A stretch of 64,000 nt of DNA from Symbiodinium natans (lineage: Eukaryota; Sar; Dinophyceae; Suessiales; Symbiodiniaceae): NCBI GenBank assembly GCA_905221605.1, contig CAJNDS010002140.1, forward strand, positions 72,501 through 136,500, written 5' to 3'. How positions within the stretch are numbered: the stretch's first letter is position 1; every line of letters starts with the position of its first letter. Made by a program: the position numbers and the translations under genes. Positions 1-12,639 of this stretch are shown one piece after another. The notes under the pieces are model-generated. The model saw nothing but the letters and a program-made list of their open reading frames with translations. It ran no database searches and was not told the origin of the DNA.

Positions 1-1
1 G

Positions 2-790
2 GAGAAAGCACATGCCATCATCCGCGCCAAAAAGTTCGTGCGAAAAGACAGCTTGGCGGAGAATGTCGACGACTCTTCGGTCACTCGGCAGCCGTCACGC
101 AAAACACAGCCGAAAACAAGGAAGTTCCAGTCGGTGGTGCGGAAGGTGCAGCTGTTCAACCGTATGACGCATGAAATGCTCTGGTCCAAGAAGTGGATGC
201 GTGAGACGTGGCAGCGAGGACTGCGCTTGTTTCGGGCGCTGCCGTACAACGAGCAGCACGAAATCGAGCAAATCTTCAGTAGCTTAGACATCAACAACAA
301 CGAGGAGATCATGCTGGAAGACCTGGCAGCGCACTGGAGAGCCATGGGTTTTCCAAACTCCGATGATGCGGCCCAAGCACTTCTCGAGAGCATCGACTAC
401 GATGGCAGCAAGCAGTTGACTTGGAGCAAGTTCCAGGCCGTCGCCGCTTTGGCCATATCGCCTACGGACGGGGCTGAAGTCTGGCAGGACGACTACATGA
501 TGCTGTTCAATATTATCGACCAGAAGAAGGCGGGACGACTGACAGTCTTTGAGATCGCGACCTGGCTGGAGGACATGCAGAGTGGCATGAGTGAGATGGA
601 CGTTGCCAGCCTGCTGTACCAGCAGCTGGGCTCCCATTCTGAGCAAAGGGCCAGAACTAATGTTTTGAAGCTTCTAAATTCTCAAGAAGATACTAGACGA
701 GCAGAAGTGGCAACATCGGGTTAATCACATCAAGGCACTTCGGAGAGGCGAAGCCCTTCGTGGACCAGCGCGAGTTCGTGGCAGCTGCGC
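2..790 (+). CDS. EF-hand protein, 3' part (5' end outside window)
   Basis: The frame is open to the left edge, so the gene starts outside the window; the GTG at 38 is not a real start. A basic stretch is followed by EF-hand helix-loop-helix units. The first loop reads DINNNEEIMLED and looks able to bind calcium. The second (DYDGSKQLTWSK) has Lys at position 12 and the third (DQKKAGRLTVFE) lacks several acidic ligands, so both are probably weak. Exon 1 appears to end at 624 with a GC donor. A 110-nt intron ends in AG at 734, and exon 2 continues as HFGEAKPFVDQREFVAAA, completing a fourth degenerate EF-hand. Read without splicing, the frame runs into a stop at 724. The end of exon 2 and any later exons are not resolved. 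The full protein could be a calcium sensor or the EF-hand region of a larger channel or enzyme; the sequence does not decide. Confidence 0.7.
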
Positions 791-799
791 CTGCAAGAT

Positions 800-3700
800 C
801 TCGAAAGAGTCTGCTATTTTTCGTTATTCAGTCCAGCTCATATCGAATGCCAAGGTGCAGCACATACTTAGCACACAACAGAATCCGTAACCCCAAAGTT
901 TGCCGCACACTGTATGCAAGCCCTGTTCGTCTTGCATCGCAATCCATCATGACCCCTTTACCAATCTTCACGTGTGCCGCGAGATTCTCGTTCCTGAAGG
1001 GCTCAGGGCCGGTGTTTGCTCCAGTTTCAATGGGAAAAGCCGAACAGATTGAGGACTGGATTGGCAGCATCGGCCTCCCGAACCACATGGTGTCACATTC
1101 GGCCTCCCACCATTGAGCCATACCATGGCTGAGGCCCTCAAGAGGGTTCAGATGGGTTTAGGAAAGTTATGGCTTGCAATGCGCCAGCTGTGTATCGATT
1201 TGAGCCGTAGACTATGCATGAGGACCCGATTGCACACGGGACCTCTTCGAATGTGTGTAGCTTTAGCACTTATGGTGTCCATGCACTTCGCGCCATCAGT
1301 GAGATGGTCGCAATGCTAATGGCTGCATGCCCTTTTCCAATCCTCAATTTCGGTCTCAGAAGCTATCTGAGCAAAGTGCCTTTGACTGTCGTCCTTACGT
1401 TGGCTGGAGTGACGATTCTTGCATCCTGCTGAGCGTAGCACAGTCGGTCCCAGGGTGGCTTGCGTTCAATTACGTTCTTGCCAGCCAGCGTTTATCATTC
1501 TGTTTTCAATTGCAGACCTAAAGCTAGACGGACAAGAAGTTCCTTCCTTGAATTTGAATGTAGTTCTGCACGAGGAGCTGCCCAAGAAGAGGCATCTCCG
1601 TTAATATGCATAGCTCGCAATAGCGAGTACCCGGGCATTCCGCTCGGACAAAAAGTGCGAAATTGTCGTGCCTTCAGCCTAGCGACGCACATGTCCTCCC
1701 TGCCAACTCCTGCAAAGTTGCTTGATCCAAGGACCACGCCGCTGCTGGAGCACTCATGCGAAATGACCGGCTGTGAAGCGGTTCTCTGATACGAAGCAAT
1801 GGCACTCGCCAGAACTGCTAGCAGCTGCCTCTCCCATACCACGGCGGGGTCGTGCGACAACGCGGAATTCAGTGGCGGAGGAGGTTTCCTGTGCCTGCCA
1901 TCTGCTTAAGTGCAGTTCGTGGGGCCCAATCAATGCATCAAGTGGGGTGGTCTGTGCCTACGGGGCTTGCCGTACGACCAAACACCTCCACTCGTTGCAC
2001 ACTCGTTGCACAGTACGTGATTAGATCATACCGCCAAGAGTTGCTGCCCAGAGGGAGCAAATAGGCAAAGCAAAGTTGTCTACAATCTGCCCCGCCAGAG
2101 GCATCAAAAAGCTGGCTCAGCTGTGGGTTCCTGCAAAAAGTGGCAAGATCTAAACTCGACACCGGGCACAGGACCAAAGATGAAGCCTCGACAGTTGCAG
2201 ATGGCCAGCGCCACAACGGGGTATGTTTGAACAGCTGCAGTTTGGAGGTTTCAGCAGGACTTGATGTTGCAACGCTCGCTCGGTTCGGAGATGCTTTTGC
2301 TTTGGCAGTGGGTCGGTTGCCTTATGTACCAGGGTCCATCAGGAACAGTTCGGTGTGCCTCCTTTCCATTGTCAGAACGGCTCTGCCCCGGGATGTCATT
2401 GCGTAGCCACACAAAGGCGCAAGGTACACAAGCTAGTCAAATGTCAAATCCCACAGCAGAGAAGCTTGCTGGCGACTCAGGGGTGAAGACCCACCCTCAG
2501 AAGAAGGACAGGAGTGATACAGAAATCAAAGCATTTGATAGAACTCTGTTAGCTTGGGGCCCTCGAAGCTTTGGAGACCCCAGGTGAGAAAACCCAGGAC
2601 ATCTAGGCGACAGAGTGGTGACAGTCATCGTGCACGAAGCTTCATGTCCACGTCGTTCTGAAGCACATCCGAGACTCGAGGCCCATGCGAAGCCCTCATA
2701 CAGAGCAAGAACATGCGTGACATCAGCAATCGCAAACCAGTTTCAGACCGATCGGTGTAGAGTGCACAGTTGGAGAGGAGAGTTTTTTGAAGGGCAGAGG
2801 GGCACAGGGAGACGGAGAGAGAGAGAGAGAGTCGACCCCAGCACTCTCCGTCCGTACTGTACCAGCCAATGAAAAACAGCAGAAGCGAGCAGCTCAGGTA
2901 GAACAAACTGACACGGCAAGCATGCCTGTAGCTAAAGAAAGCGAGATCGACAAGCGATAAGGTGCGCGCGCGCAGGGGCCCCTCGGGGTTCCTAAGCCCA
3001 GCAGCACAAGAAGATGAGCAGAAGAACAGGAAGAAGAGGATGAGAACAGCGCACCTGAAAGGCCCAGTGCTCCGGCCACGCCCTCAAACAGCTTGGCCGC
3101 AGAGAGGGCTACAGTGGCGGCAGGCCTCCAGGCATGTGCAGATGTGAGCGTGACATCTGGCTTGGGGCCCGTAATGTTGGTTTCTTCAAGTCTTAGCAGG
3201 TCCGTTGGTTACGTGCATTGCTTCTGCGGGCCTCTCGTAAGTTTGCGGCTTGTCAAGGGTTTTCTACAGGTGATTGCTTCGGTCTGTCGCTGCCGCTCTG
3301 CTTGAGTGCTCGCAGCACATAGTAGTGAGATAACAAGGCAGATTAGTACGAGTACTCTCGCAAAAGCGGGTAGGAAGTGCCGATGCGACGTGTGACGAAG
3401 CAATCGTTTGAGATTGGAGCCTGAGCAAGCCATGCCTTTAGCACCTCCCACTCGGGAGTGGACCGAACCAGAAATCACAAACATCAGATGCCCGGCGCAT
3501 CTAGAATAGCCACCGATTTCTCAAGCCGAACTTGAATTTACTGTTGCCAGTGGACTTCTCGTGCCATGGGACTGCCGGAAGGGCGCCCATCTACGTCGAA
3601 GCTGCCTGCTTATGTGTGCTGAGTCGGCGGTCTGGGCGGTTGGACTGGTCGGGATGTGGGCTCGGAATTTCGGCATCCGCTGAGGTCGAAGCAGTTGCGG

Positions 3701-5090
3701 CTGCGGAATGAAAGCTGCCCTGCCTTGGGGTCGCTTCCGCACCTTGGCTCGCACTTAGATCTGAGGACCAGAGCAGATGCAACGACAGGCCAGGACTACA
3801 TAGTGTTTAGCGCGTCGAGTAAAAGTAAGTAGCAGAGGGCTGCACTGCACGTGTGTTAGGAGTGATTTCGGGGGCCAGGTTGTGCCGAATTGATGACGGT
3901 ACATCATGTGATAGCGGTTTTGTTCGACGATGTGCTGCGCGCCGCAAGCTTGCACAGCCACTGCAGTGTGCACCTTTGGTACCGGAAGAAAACAACCTTC
4001 TAGCAGCCCTGGTTGACGTGGATAGGCGAGATACGGATACAGGGGATATACCACCCAAGGGAAACATGTGGCTGTCGGACTACAGTGTCTGATCACCCCC
4101 TCCGGGTCGGTCGTGAAGGGGTCACCTTGGCATCATATAAACACCCAGGGCAAGTTTTCCATATAAGAACCCTGGATTCCACACACGTGACACATAGGAC
4201 TCCAATCAATGGAGTCGTACTTGCGTCAAGCTCCCTTGGAGCTTTCGTGATTAGAGGCGAAGTCGTTCTCCATGAAAACACGCCTGCCAGTCACATTCTT
4301 CGGTATTCCTGTCTGACCAATGTGCATGTAGCATGCATTGGCGCAACATTGTGACTGCGGCAATAAATGTTCGTTCTCGATGTCTTCCCAGCAATTCCTG
4401 CCCTTCAGAATCTCCCCTAAACCTGCCAGTGGGAGAACCTCGGCAAGTCCTGAAGCAACTCAGCCTCCAACCGTTCAAAGTGTGTCCACTGATCTCGCCG
4501 ACGCTCGCGCCATCTGCCTCGCCTGCAGCCAGCGTGTCCAAGCCTCTCGAAACCCCTGTGCCCTGAACCCCTGTGTCTTCTGAGTCTGACGAGAACCAAG
4601 AGCCGCGCCCGCATGTGCTACCGTGAGAGTCGAAAATCGTAACAAAACATTTGCAAACCCCGAAAACCCGACACCCTCGTCCCTCCAGACAGGTTAGCGG
4701 GCGGGCGGCAAGAAAACACAACCGGAGCCCCCCTTAAGCCCTAGCAGATGTCGACGCACAAAAGGATAGATGCCCTGGCGGGCATGCGCAGTGATCGTGG
4801 CCTGGTCCTGGCCTCATTCGTCTGGGCGCTTAGGGTTTAGGAGTAACAGGAATAATATTGTCTTTCACGAGGTATATGTCCTTCTTACGTTTTATTTGCC
4901 ATCTTGGGGGAAGAGGTGCTCAGATGAAGTGCTGATTTCCCAAAAATGGCAGTGGTCCACAACTGTACCGGTAGTACGAGGAGAAGCAGCTATCCATTTT
5001 CAGAGATTCAGGAGGTACTGTAGCGGCATCCACCTCACTTTCACCAAACTTCGCTGAACCCGTCATGGCTATTTCGTCGTTCGAGTTGGA
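800..5090. other. No recognisable gene; mixed intronic or intergenic sequence
   Basis: Many short open frames occur on both strands, but none has a recognisable domain. A short GA run lies near 2815-2830. The stretch 4396-4570 has a Pro/Ser-rich open frame on the plus strand that could be an exon, without further support. Later exons of the EF-hand gene could lie here. Confidence 0.4.
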
Positions 5091-5092
5091 AG

Positions 5093-5154
5093 GCTCTCGC
5101 TGTCGCTCTCGCTCTCGCTCTTTCTCTCTCTCTCTTTTTCTTGTTTTCTCTCTC

Positions 5155-5185
<31 letters not shown>

Positions 5186-5210
5186 TACTCTCTTTCTCTG
5201 GATTTCTCTG
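5093..5210. repeat. Pyrimidine (CT)n microsatellite
   Basis: An almost uninterrupted CT/CTCTCG-type tract. The Arg/Glu-rich open frame on the minus strand here is only its translation. Confidence 0.95.
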
Positions 5211-5725
5211 TGCTGCCTAGGCGCGGCGTCCTCATCGTATGTGGTCCCAGGTCGAGATTGAAAAGCTGAATCTTCTGGACCAGAGCCTCTGCTGAAGTAC
5301 AGCCTCGCAATCAAGGAGCCTTGTAACACGCTGACGAGTTCTTGGGCGCCAGCCAAATTAGCGTCCACAAACAAAGGGCTGACAGCGTTACCATCATTGC
5401 GTTGGAAACCGCTGTCCGACCTGCCCAGCCCAGGAATACGCGCGATATGCTCGGGCAGGCATGGAGTTTTTCCCCATGGGATGGTTCCCTACGTCCCCGT
5501 GCGTCTGTCTGTCAATCTCGAGGGATTTTTTTGGCGAGGCCGGTGCTGCCTTTCTCCTGTATTTTCTACGCAGTTTCATAGGCTAGGTGTTAAAGGATGC
5601 TTTGTGTGCCCACAGAAGGCACGCAAAGCTCGAGGTAGCATGAATCTGAACCCATGAAAGCTGACATCGGAAGGCGAAGGAAGGTTCGGAAGTTTCAGAG
5701 CCCACTCATCTTGTGTCCCACTAAT
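5211..5725. other. No gene seen
   Basis: Short overlapping open frames on both strands without domains. Nothing recognised before the foldback element. Confidence 0.4.
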
Positions 5726-5846
5726 CCTCTCCCCCTTATATTAAACCCCTCCCCCTACCCCCCTAATATTACATACCCCCAATATTGTTATAGTGTATTG
5801 GGTATTTACTAGGGGGTAAGGGGGTGTTTAATATTAGGGGGAGGGG
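5726..5846. repeat. Foldback (inverted-repeat) element, MITE-like
   Basis: The left arm is C-rich (CCCCCTTATATTAAAC followed by C-runs and TAATATTA). The right arm is its imperfect reverse complement, ending GTTTAATATTAGGGGGAGGGG. Arms are about 50 nt with a short AT-rich centre near 5785-5795. No coding capacity. The arrangement fits a small non-autonomous inverted-repeat transposon or a strong secondary-structure element. A clear target-site duplication was not found. Confidence 0.65.
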
Positions 5847-5849
5847 ATC

Positions 5850-7320
5850 ATGCCCCAGTCTCCCAGACTCTGCACGCGGCGCGAGGTATATCTTACGTTG
5901 CGGGCGGTGAAACAAGCAAACAGAAAATCTCGCCCACCATCGCACATGTGTCGACATCGTGTCGAGTATGCGGGGCTCATACTTCCAGCATGTTTTTTTT
6001 TGCCGTAGGGCCTGGCGAAAGGCTCGAGTTGTGGATGTGTAGCCGTGGCGAACATGGGGGTGGGAGGAATTCGCCGGAAGTCGCTACCAGCAACACCCGA
6101 AAGGACAGAACATGCAAAGAACAAGAGGAAGAACCGCCTGAGCCTGAAAGTCTGGGCCTGGCCCAGATGCGATCCCGTGCGTTGAAGGCGTCCCGCGACT
6201 TCCACCTGCCAGCCTTGGAGAGCGAACCGACGCCCCCGGCGAGGAAATCGCATCTTGGCATCCATTCCGACGGGTTTTGAGGGTCTCAACGGGGTCATAT
6301 TAGCGTCCCCCTTCTGTAGACGTCTTGAGGGTGCACAAGGGATAATTGAGAAGGACGCGTCATGCAAATGGCAGGGTCCGCGTTTAGAGCGAATGGATGA
6401 GTGTCAGAAACAGCACACTTCCCTAACATGTCTAAGCGTGTTAGGGTAAGCGGGAACACTTTGACTCAAAGGACCTACAGCAACGGGTCTTTGGGTTGGG
6501 GTTCATTTGTGCGTCTGCGGATCTCTCCAGGTTGGCGGGTTCCAAGCTTCTCTCGCCAAATTTGCTTCTTGGCCCAACAGTCTTAGCGCGAATGCTCAAG
6601 TCGAGCCTGCAAGATGAAGGCCTCATCATATGTCCGCGGAAAGCTGTGGGCATGTGGGTGCAAGTTTCATTGTGCAGGCTCGATGATCTTTCCAGCTTGC
6701 GTGCCACCAGCAAGACGAAGCGGTCCACAGCGATGCTGGACGTGTGCCGTGGCGGCTGTCGAAGTAGAAGCGAGAGAAGTGGTGCGTGGCATGAGGCATG
6801 TCGCAGAATATTCACGGCACTGTGATGAGCGGGGGAGCTGAGGGCTGGCTTGAGCTGCTCGGCACATTGGTGCAAAGGGCTATGGAGGGCCAGCACATGC
6901 CGCATCGCCATGCGGTGTGGCACCGTGGCACTCTCACACGTAACACTTCTGATCTGCTACTGCAAGTGTAGCAGTGTAGCAGGTGAGTGTTGTTAGCATG
7001 CTGCACACTCAAGGAAGGCTGGTAGTAGCAGGTGTGACCAAGGCTCTGACATCGAGGATTTCGGGGAGGAGCTCCCGCAGGATGAAACCATTGCTACTCG
7101 ACACGGTCGGAGCATTCACTTGGATCACCATGAGAGTGTGCCACCATTTGCTGAATACCTGGGTAAATCTTGTTAAAAGAATAAAAGCTGACTGACTGAG
7201 GCGCGTCTCAAGGACATCCAGCTTTCGTCAATGGACCCCAGACTGATGCTGGCGATTTCAGGCGAGGCGCTTGGGAATGGCGCCGGGGGTTTGGAATGCA
7301 ACGTATGTACTATCATGCTG
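5850..7320. other. No recognisable gene
   Basis: Open frames of 60-177 codons on both strands overlap each other and show no domain, transit peptide or family motif. Probably non-coding or intronic. Confidence 0.35.
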
Positions 7321-7330
7321 GGAGTACGCG

Positions 7331-7665
7331 CTGATATGCAAAACATGCATGCCGACATGCCAAACAAAGAGCGCCGACATGAACAAAAAAGCGCGGCGAG
7401 ATGCGCAGACAGAATTACATAGACGGCAGAGGTTTCTATGAGGAACTCAAGGAGTTCAGGAAGAAAGAGAGCGAGGGAGATGGACGAAAATGAAAGTCAC
7501 AATTTCGCAAAAGCAACCTGCCGACATGCCAAAAATGCGTGCCGACATGCCCAAAACACACCCCGACGTGCCAAACAACTTGCGGCCGACATGCCAAGAA
7601 TGTGCGTGGTGCGCCACTCTTCAAGAGCACGCACCGACGTGACCAAATACGCGCCGACATGTCGG
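7331..7665. repeat. Degenerate GCCGACATGCCAAA-type repeat field
   Basis: The core GCCGACATG recurs at irregular spacing at least six times in about 335 nt, usually followed by CCAAA/CCAAAA. It reads as a decayed minisatellite or array of short sites. Confidence 0.6.
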
Positions 7666-8865
7666 AATCGGCCCCGCGGAGATTATCTCAGGGTGGTTTT
7701 CCATCTCGGGACGGCGTCTTGTCATGTCGGGTGCACATGATCCCGGGTATGTGTATACTTTCAACATTACCTCCGCATGCGCCTCTGCTTGCAGGCATCG
7801 TTGGTGAGCTGCAGGCCGGCGTCTGCCAGATCCGCTTCCACGAAGCAGCTCGGGCCCCCTGAAGCCAGTGAGCCAGTGAGCCCTACAAACCGTACGTGTA
7901 AGAACTTTCAAAAACCACTATACAGAAGCCATGGGCCCGGAGCCCTCGACTCTGTGGTTCTCGAGTTCTTATAATCCGGCTCCGGTGGCTTTGGCTCTGC
8001 CGAGGATGGTTCCTTCGAGCGGTTTGACGCTTGACTGCGTGGATGTTTGAGTCAGGCTTCAGGTATTATATTATTATTTCAGGTGTGGGGAGCTGTCAAC
8101 TGCAAGGCAATCAATGTCAAGAATGTATCGACCATAGGAGTTTTCTCTAGGGCGCTACATCTGGCTTTGCGTTGGTGCGCAGGGGTCAGTGCAATTGGCC
8201 CAAATGTCATGTGGGAGACGGCCCTTTGAATGGCCGCCAAACCACTACTTTCAAGAGCTTCTTCAGACACATGAGCTTGAACCGATGCAGTGCAGACAAG
8301 CAGGTGGCAAAGAGCAATCCGATCTGCGGCGCCCGCCACCTCTTCTGATTCCAATGCCTTGTGAAGGGTATGTGCTTGCGGAGAGGTGACGCTGCACGCA
8401 CTACGGATTTTGCGGCCTGCCGACAATCATGTTCTGATCCAGGCGACAATTTGCAGAGCGTTGTCGCGTTGTCAATTGTTGCACTCAGCTTGTTCTACTC
8501 GCGATCCGTGCCGGCAGGTAGGGAGGTGGAGACCGCGACACAGTCACCTGGCCTTTCGTTGGGTCCATCCAGTGCATTCCGAACTGCGAGTGGTTGAGGC
8601 TTCATGCCGGCGTGCGTGTACCCTGGGTCCAAGCGGCCTTCTGCAAAAGACTTTGTTACCTTCATCGACTTCTTGATGCGATTCCTGGCCTGTCAAGCAA
8701 GTGCCTCTCAGCGCTTTGTGCACCGCTGTGTCCTTTCGGCCACCCCAAGGAGAGTTGACTCCATTGCTCGGCGGGCACATCATGGAGAAATCAGGCCAAA
8801 GTGTTGACGTCGATATTGCTGGCACACGTGCTGAGCTGGCAAGAGGGCTGTTCAGGAGTTTCAAT
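7666..8865. other. No recognisable gene
   Basis: No domain or motif seen. Short overlapping frames only. Confidence 0.35.
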
Positions 8866-8867
8866 TC

Positions 8868-9034
8868 GAGGGAGGGAGGGAGGGAGGGAGAGAGAGAAAG
8901 GGAGGTGCGTATTCTCACACACAAACGGACCCGGTTGAGCACGCCCTCCGGGGCAGCCCTTTTGGGGCCTGAGGAAGGGAGGGAGGGAGGGAGGAAAGGA
9001 AGAAAGGAAGGAAGGAAGGAAGGAAGGAAAAAGA
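8868..9034. repeat. Purine tracts: (GGGA)n and (GGAA)n microsatellites
   Basis: Two GA-rich blocks, 8868-8905 (GGGA units) and 8971-9034 (GGGA then GGAA units), flank about 65 nt of mixed sequence. They create artefactual Pro/Leu/Ser-rich frames on the minus strand. Confidence 0.9.
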
Positions 9035-9470
9035 GAGCTGTGGGGGATCGGGGGGTCCGCTGTACTCGCTCTGAACGGTGGGGCGCGCCAAGAGCGCCTG
9101 GAGGGGTCAAACCCCCTGAAGCCCCACCAAAAAAAGGAAAGAATGAACAAAAAGAGCAAGAAGCAGTTCGGAGAGTAATGAGGCAGTTCTCCTGCTCCCG
9201 ACCCTGCTGTACGTAACGTGGCCGTCCTCGTCCGATGGATGTGACAAGGAGTTCAAACGCAACGCAGTGCGTGTCGCAAGGCAGTTCGTCAGAGGTCTTC
9301 AAGGACAACTCGCGGCAGTTTGGGGTGCCTAGGCTGTGATTGTGACATACCTGGTCCTCCTTGTCTTCCGGTGACTGCCTGTCTTCTGCAGGTGGTGTTG
9401 GTGGTGGCTGTGATGGCGTTGGTGACGGCGGTGTTTTGCTTTTGGTGTTCGTGACGTCTGTGGCGGTGGT

Positions 9471-9578
9471 GATGTGATGTGATGTGATGTGATGTGCTGT
9501 GATGTGATGTGATGGGATGGGGTGGGATGGATGGGATGTGATGTGCTGCCTGTGCTGTGCAGTGATGTGATGTGATGC
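9471..9578. repeat. GATGT pentanucleotide minisatellite
   Basis: Tandem GATGT units with GCTGT and GGATG variants. The long His/Ser/Thr-rich open frames on the minus strand across 8544-9765 arise from this and the neighbouring tracts. Confidence 0.9.
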
Positions 9579-9589
9579 GTGGGGATCGT

Positions 9590-11800
9590 AAGACTGGTGA
9601 CGGTGGTGGCTGTGGTGGGGGCGGCAGCAGCGGTGTGCTGGTGACGGTGCTGCTGCTGATGAAGATGAGGCTGATGCAATGGTGACAGCCTTCTTCGTTC
9701 CTCGAGTCCTCGTGCCCAGAGCCAAGGACATTCCAACGACCTATCGTCGGATGCTGCAGCGCCAAGTCTTACATTTATCGCCGAACGTGGTTCCGCATGT
9801 CACCTTCACCGACACCTGTATCCTGAACGCTGGCATCTGCAGGCATGTGAAGCTGAAGCCGCGCAATCCGGGAAGAAAAAGCATGTGCCTTGGCTCTCTG
9901 ATTCTCTTTGTTTCTTCCCATATGAGAAGCAGGCTTCCTGGACAGCGCTTTTCCTCACCTAGGTCCTCAAACTAGAGACCCCAGCCACTGCAGGAAGCTG
10001 GACCCATGCGTTCGCGAGATCGCCCCAACTGGGGGCCTTTGCCTGCCGGCCCAAATTGAGAAGTTGGGATGCATTTGCAGGATCAAGCGACTGAACGAGA
10101 AGCGGGAATCGCCTCGTGACTACGCATGACACACGTATCGATGCGAGCAGCCGCTAAGCCATGAGATAACACATTGATTCCAGAAAACTTTTTGACACTC
10201 CCATCGGATACCAGAGCCAACCGACAGTCGACAAGCTCGTAACAAACTCCACGACTCAGGGCAAGAGACTGTAGGGTCTTCAGCCCAAGGCGCGGTGCGC
10301 GGCGTGGCATTGACGTCAAATGCCATGATCATCCTCCGCACCATGGCAAGGATGATGAATGTGGGACCTCAGCAGAGGCTCAGGTTAGTAGAGTAAGGTT
10401 CAATCGGGTGTGGGAGTCCTGCAAGGAATATACCTATATATATATATATACATACTCTGGATCATTGAAAATTGCGAGCTAAAGACAGAACAAGAACAAA
10501 TACCTAACGAACTGGGAGAGGTGCAAAGAAAGACATGAAGAAAGAACGAAATACATACACAACGAAAGAGCGAGAAAGAGTGACATGACGATGACATTTC
10601 GAATCGTTTGAAACATGATAGGCAGCCTGTCAGGATCCTAGTCAAGTTGTGTTAGAATCCAGGAATTTCGCCCCGGGACAAACCATTTGACAGACAAGAA
10701 AACCCCCTAGGGCCGACAAAAAACACGTGGGTGAAGCGCGACAACATGCACGCTAGCTAGCATGGTTTCGATCTCGGAATGCGCGCGGGACTGTGGCGAG
10801 AGCCTGACTTGGCACTGGGCGATGCAGCAAACTCGGTTTCATAGTGAGACCTAGGACTAGGCGAGAGGGGATAGAGGGGCTGCGAGTGTCTCGGAAAGAG
10901 CCAACGACTTGCATCCAGTTGCATCCGGACGAAAGTTCACCAAAGCACAAGCCCTGAAACCGAACCATCTTGTTTTCCAATCATTTGGCTGTGGTCCAGA
11001 GGGACTTGTTTTCCCTCCTAGGCTGCAACCCCGTAGTGCGCGACTAGTGGCATCAAAACCAGCGAAGACGAGCTGACCCCTCGCGGAATCAGTCTTGACC
11101 CCGCGCGGAATCAGTCTGCCGGGACCCTTGTGTAGCCTGGTCTGTTTGGTGAGGTGTAGTTGACAGGTACACATTGGCGCACATCTGCCACACAGGCTCA
11201 GTGGTGGAAAGTTGAATCCTGGGGGTTGGGGGGCAAGAGGGACGAACAATCGCTAAGGCAGCAGCAGCGAGGCTGAGGTCTACGCGTGGATCCCGGCCCA
11301 GCTGGCGGCACCCCGGCGACCAAATGGCTCAAACCCTTCTTGGTTCTGATAGTTTTTTTGGTGTGAATCTGTGAGAAATTGTGAAGCGCTGCGTGCTGTA
11401 GCGGGGCAAAAGCCGCAAGCTTGCGACACCAAAGTTTGGTGTCCTTTGATGTCCTGTGCGACGAGAGCTTGCAAAATATCGATTAAAGCACCCGCAATTT
11501 GAGCACGGACGACTAAAGCATAAGGGCGGTTCGAGCTCTGGCGATTCAGGCATTGTTGCTTCACATGCAAAACCGTTCAAGCGGATATCTAGATTCTAGA
11601 TCAAGCAGCGCCGACTCACCACTCTCTTTTGGTTTCCCGGGTTTAGGTTTGTAACAGGCACATTGCGGGGTATGGGGGGGGGGGGCGTAGACCGAAGACA
11701 CATCTGAAGACACATGGGGCCGGGCTTAGGACTGAAATCTGAAGAATGAATGGTCTTCAAAGACAAATGGAAGTCAGCAGACAGACGTGACGACAGACCT
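9590..11800. other. No recognisable gene
   Basis: Includes a short TA run at 10434-10452. Open frames on both strands lack recognisable domains. Confidence 0.35.
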
Positions 11801-11804
11801 GGCA

Positions 11805-12115
11805 TCAGAACGTGGCGTCGCTAGATCACTTGGTGGTGTCAGGACATATCAGGACGTGGCGTCACGTGGTGTCACATCCCCCACGTATCGTCACGAAGAC
11901 ACCATGGTGTCGCTTGCTAGCTCGCGGACGTACTAGCCAGCTCGAGTTTCGTCACTAGCCCGCGTGGTGTCAGAGAGACGCGGCGTCGCCGAATGTGGCA
12001 TCAGAACATGGCGTGGCATCAGGGCCCCAAGTGTCGTCAAGTGGCATCAGAAAGTGCTTCGGGCGCCTTGGACCGATGTGGCGTCGCGGGACGTGGGCCT
12101 CCCAGCACGTGTCAT
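11805..12115. repeat. Degenerate GTGGCGTCA/GTGGCATCAGA repeat field
   Basis: Variants of GTGGCGTC, GTGGTGTCA and GTGGCATCAGA recur about every 15-30 nt on the plus strand over about 310 nt, as if a short tandem array had decayed. No reading frame is preserved across the units. Confidence 0.6.
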
Positions 12116-12639
12116 CAAAATGTGTTGTCCGGGGTGGGTGGATATGTGCACCCCCACGGGCGACCACCTTGTAGACATGTGGGTAGTGGAGGGTTGTTCT
12201 ATGTTGTTTTATTGAAGGACCACGATGCCTTTAAAGTACCGTTTCCTCAACTACCACTCTTGGTTGCACTTCGTCGCACGCGCACTTTGTGGTTAGAGCT
12301 TCGACTGAGCAGTTGTTGCATGCTTCAGTCGCGGGGTTCCACCCATTTTTTATTGCATGCTGAGCATCTTGCTTTCGAAAAGATGTTTCATGGCGCCGCC
12401 CTCATCCCCAACATTGCGCTTGGGGCTGTGAATGCTCCACGCCAGCGCGCCAAGAATAGTGGGGGGGCATCTTCCAAGTCTCTTCTGAGCCTCTCGGGCC
12501 CCTGCCGCTTCTGGACCTCTTCTGGGCTTCTGGGGCTATTGAGAAGAGCTTGCAACAGGATCTCTCGACACGAATAGTTGGGAAATTCTTCGTTTCTGGA
12601 CCCAGCCCGAAAGAGGATATCAGGCTCTACAAATCCCTC

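Noticed and set aside
7331-7665. CRISPR-like array
   Set aside because: Repeats are 9-14 nt, degenerate and unevenly spaced, and the DNA is eukaryotic nuclear.
8544-9731. 395-codon minus-strand open frame rich in His, Ser, Pro and Thr
   Set aside because: It is the translation of GATGT, GGGA and GGAA simple repeats, with no domain.
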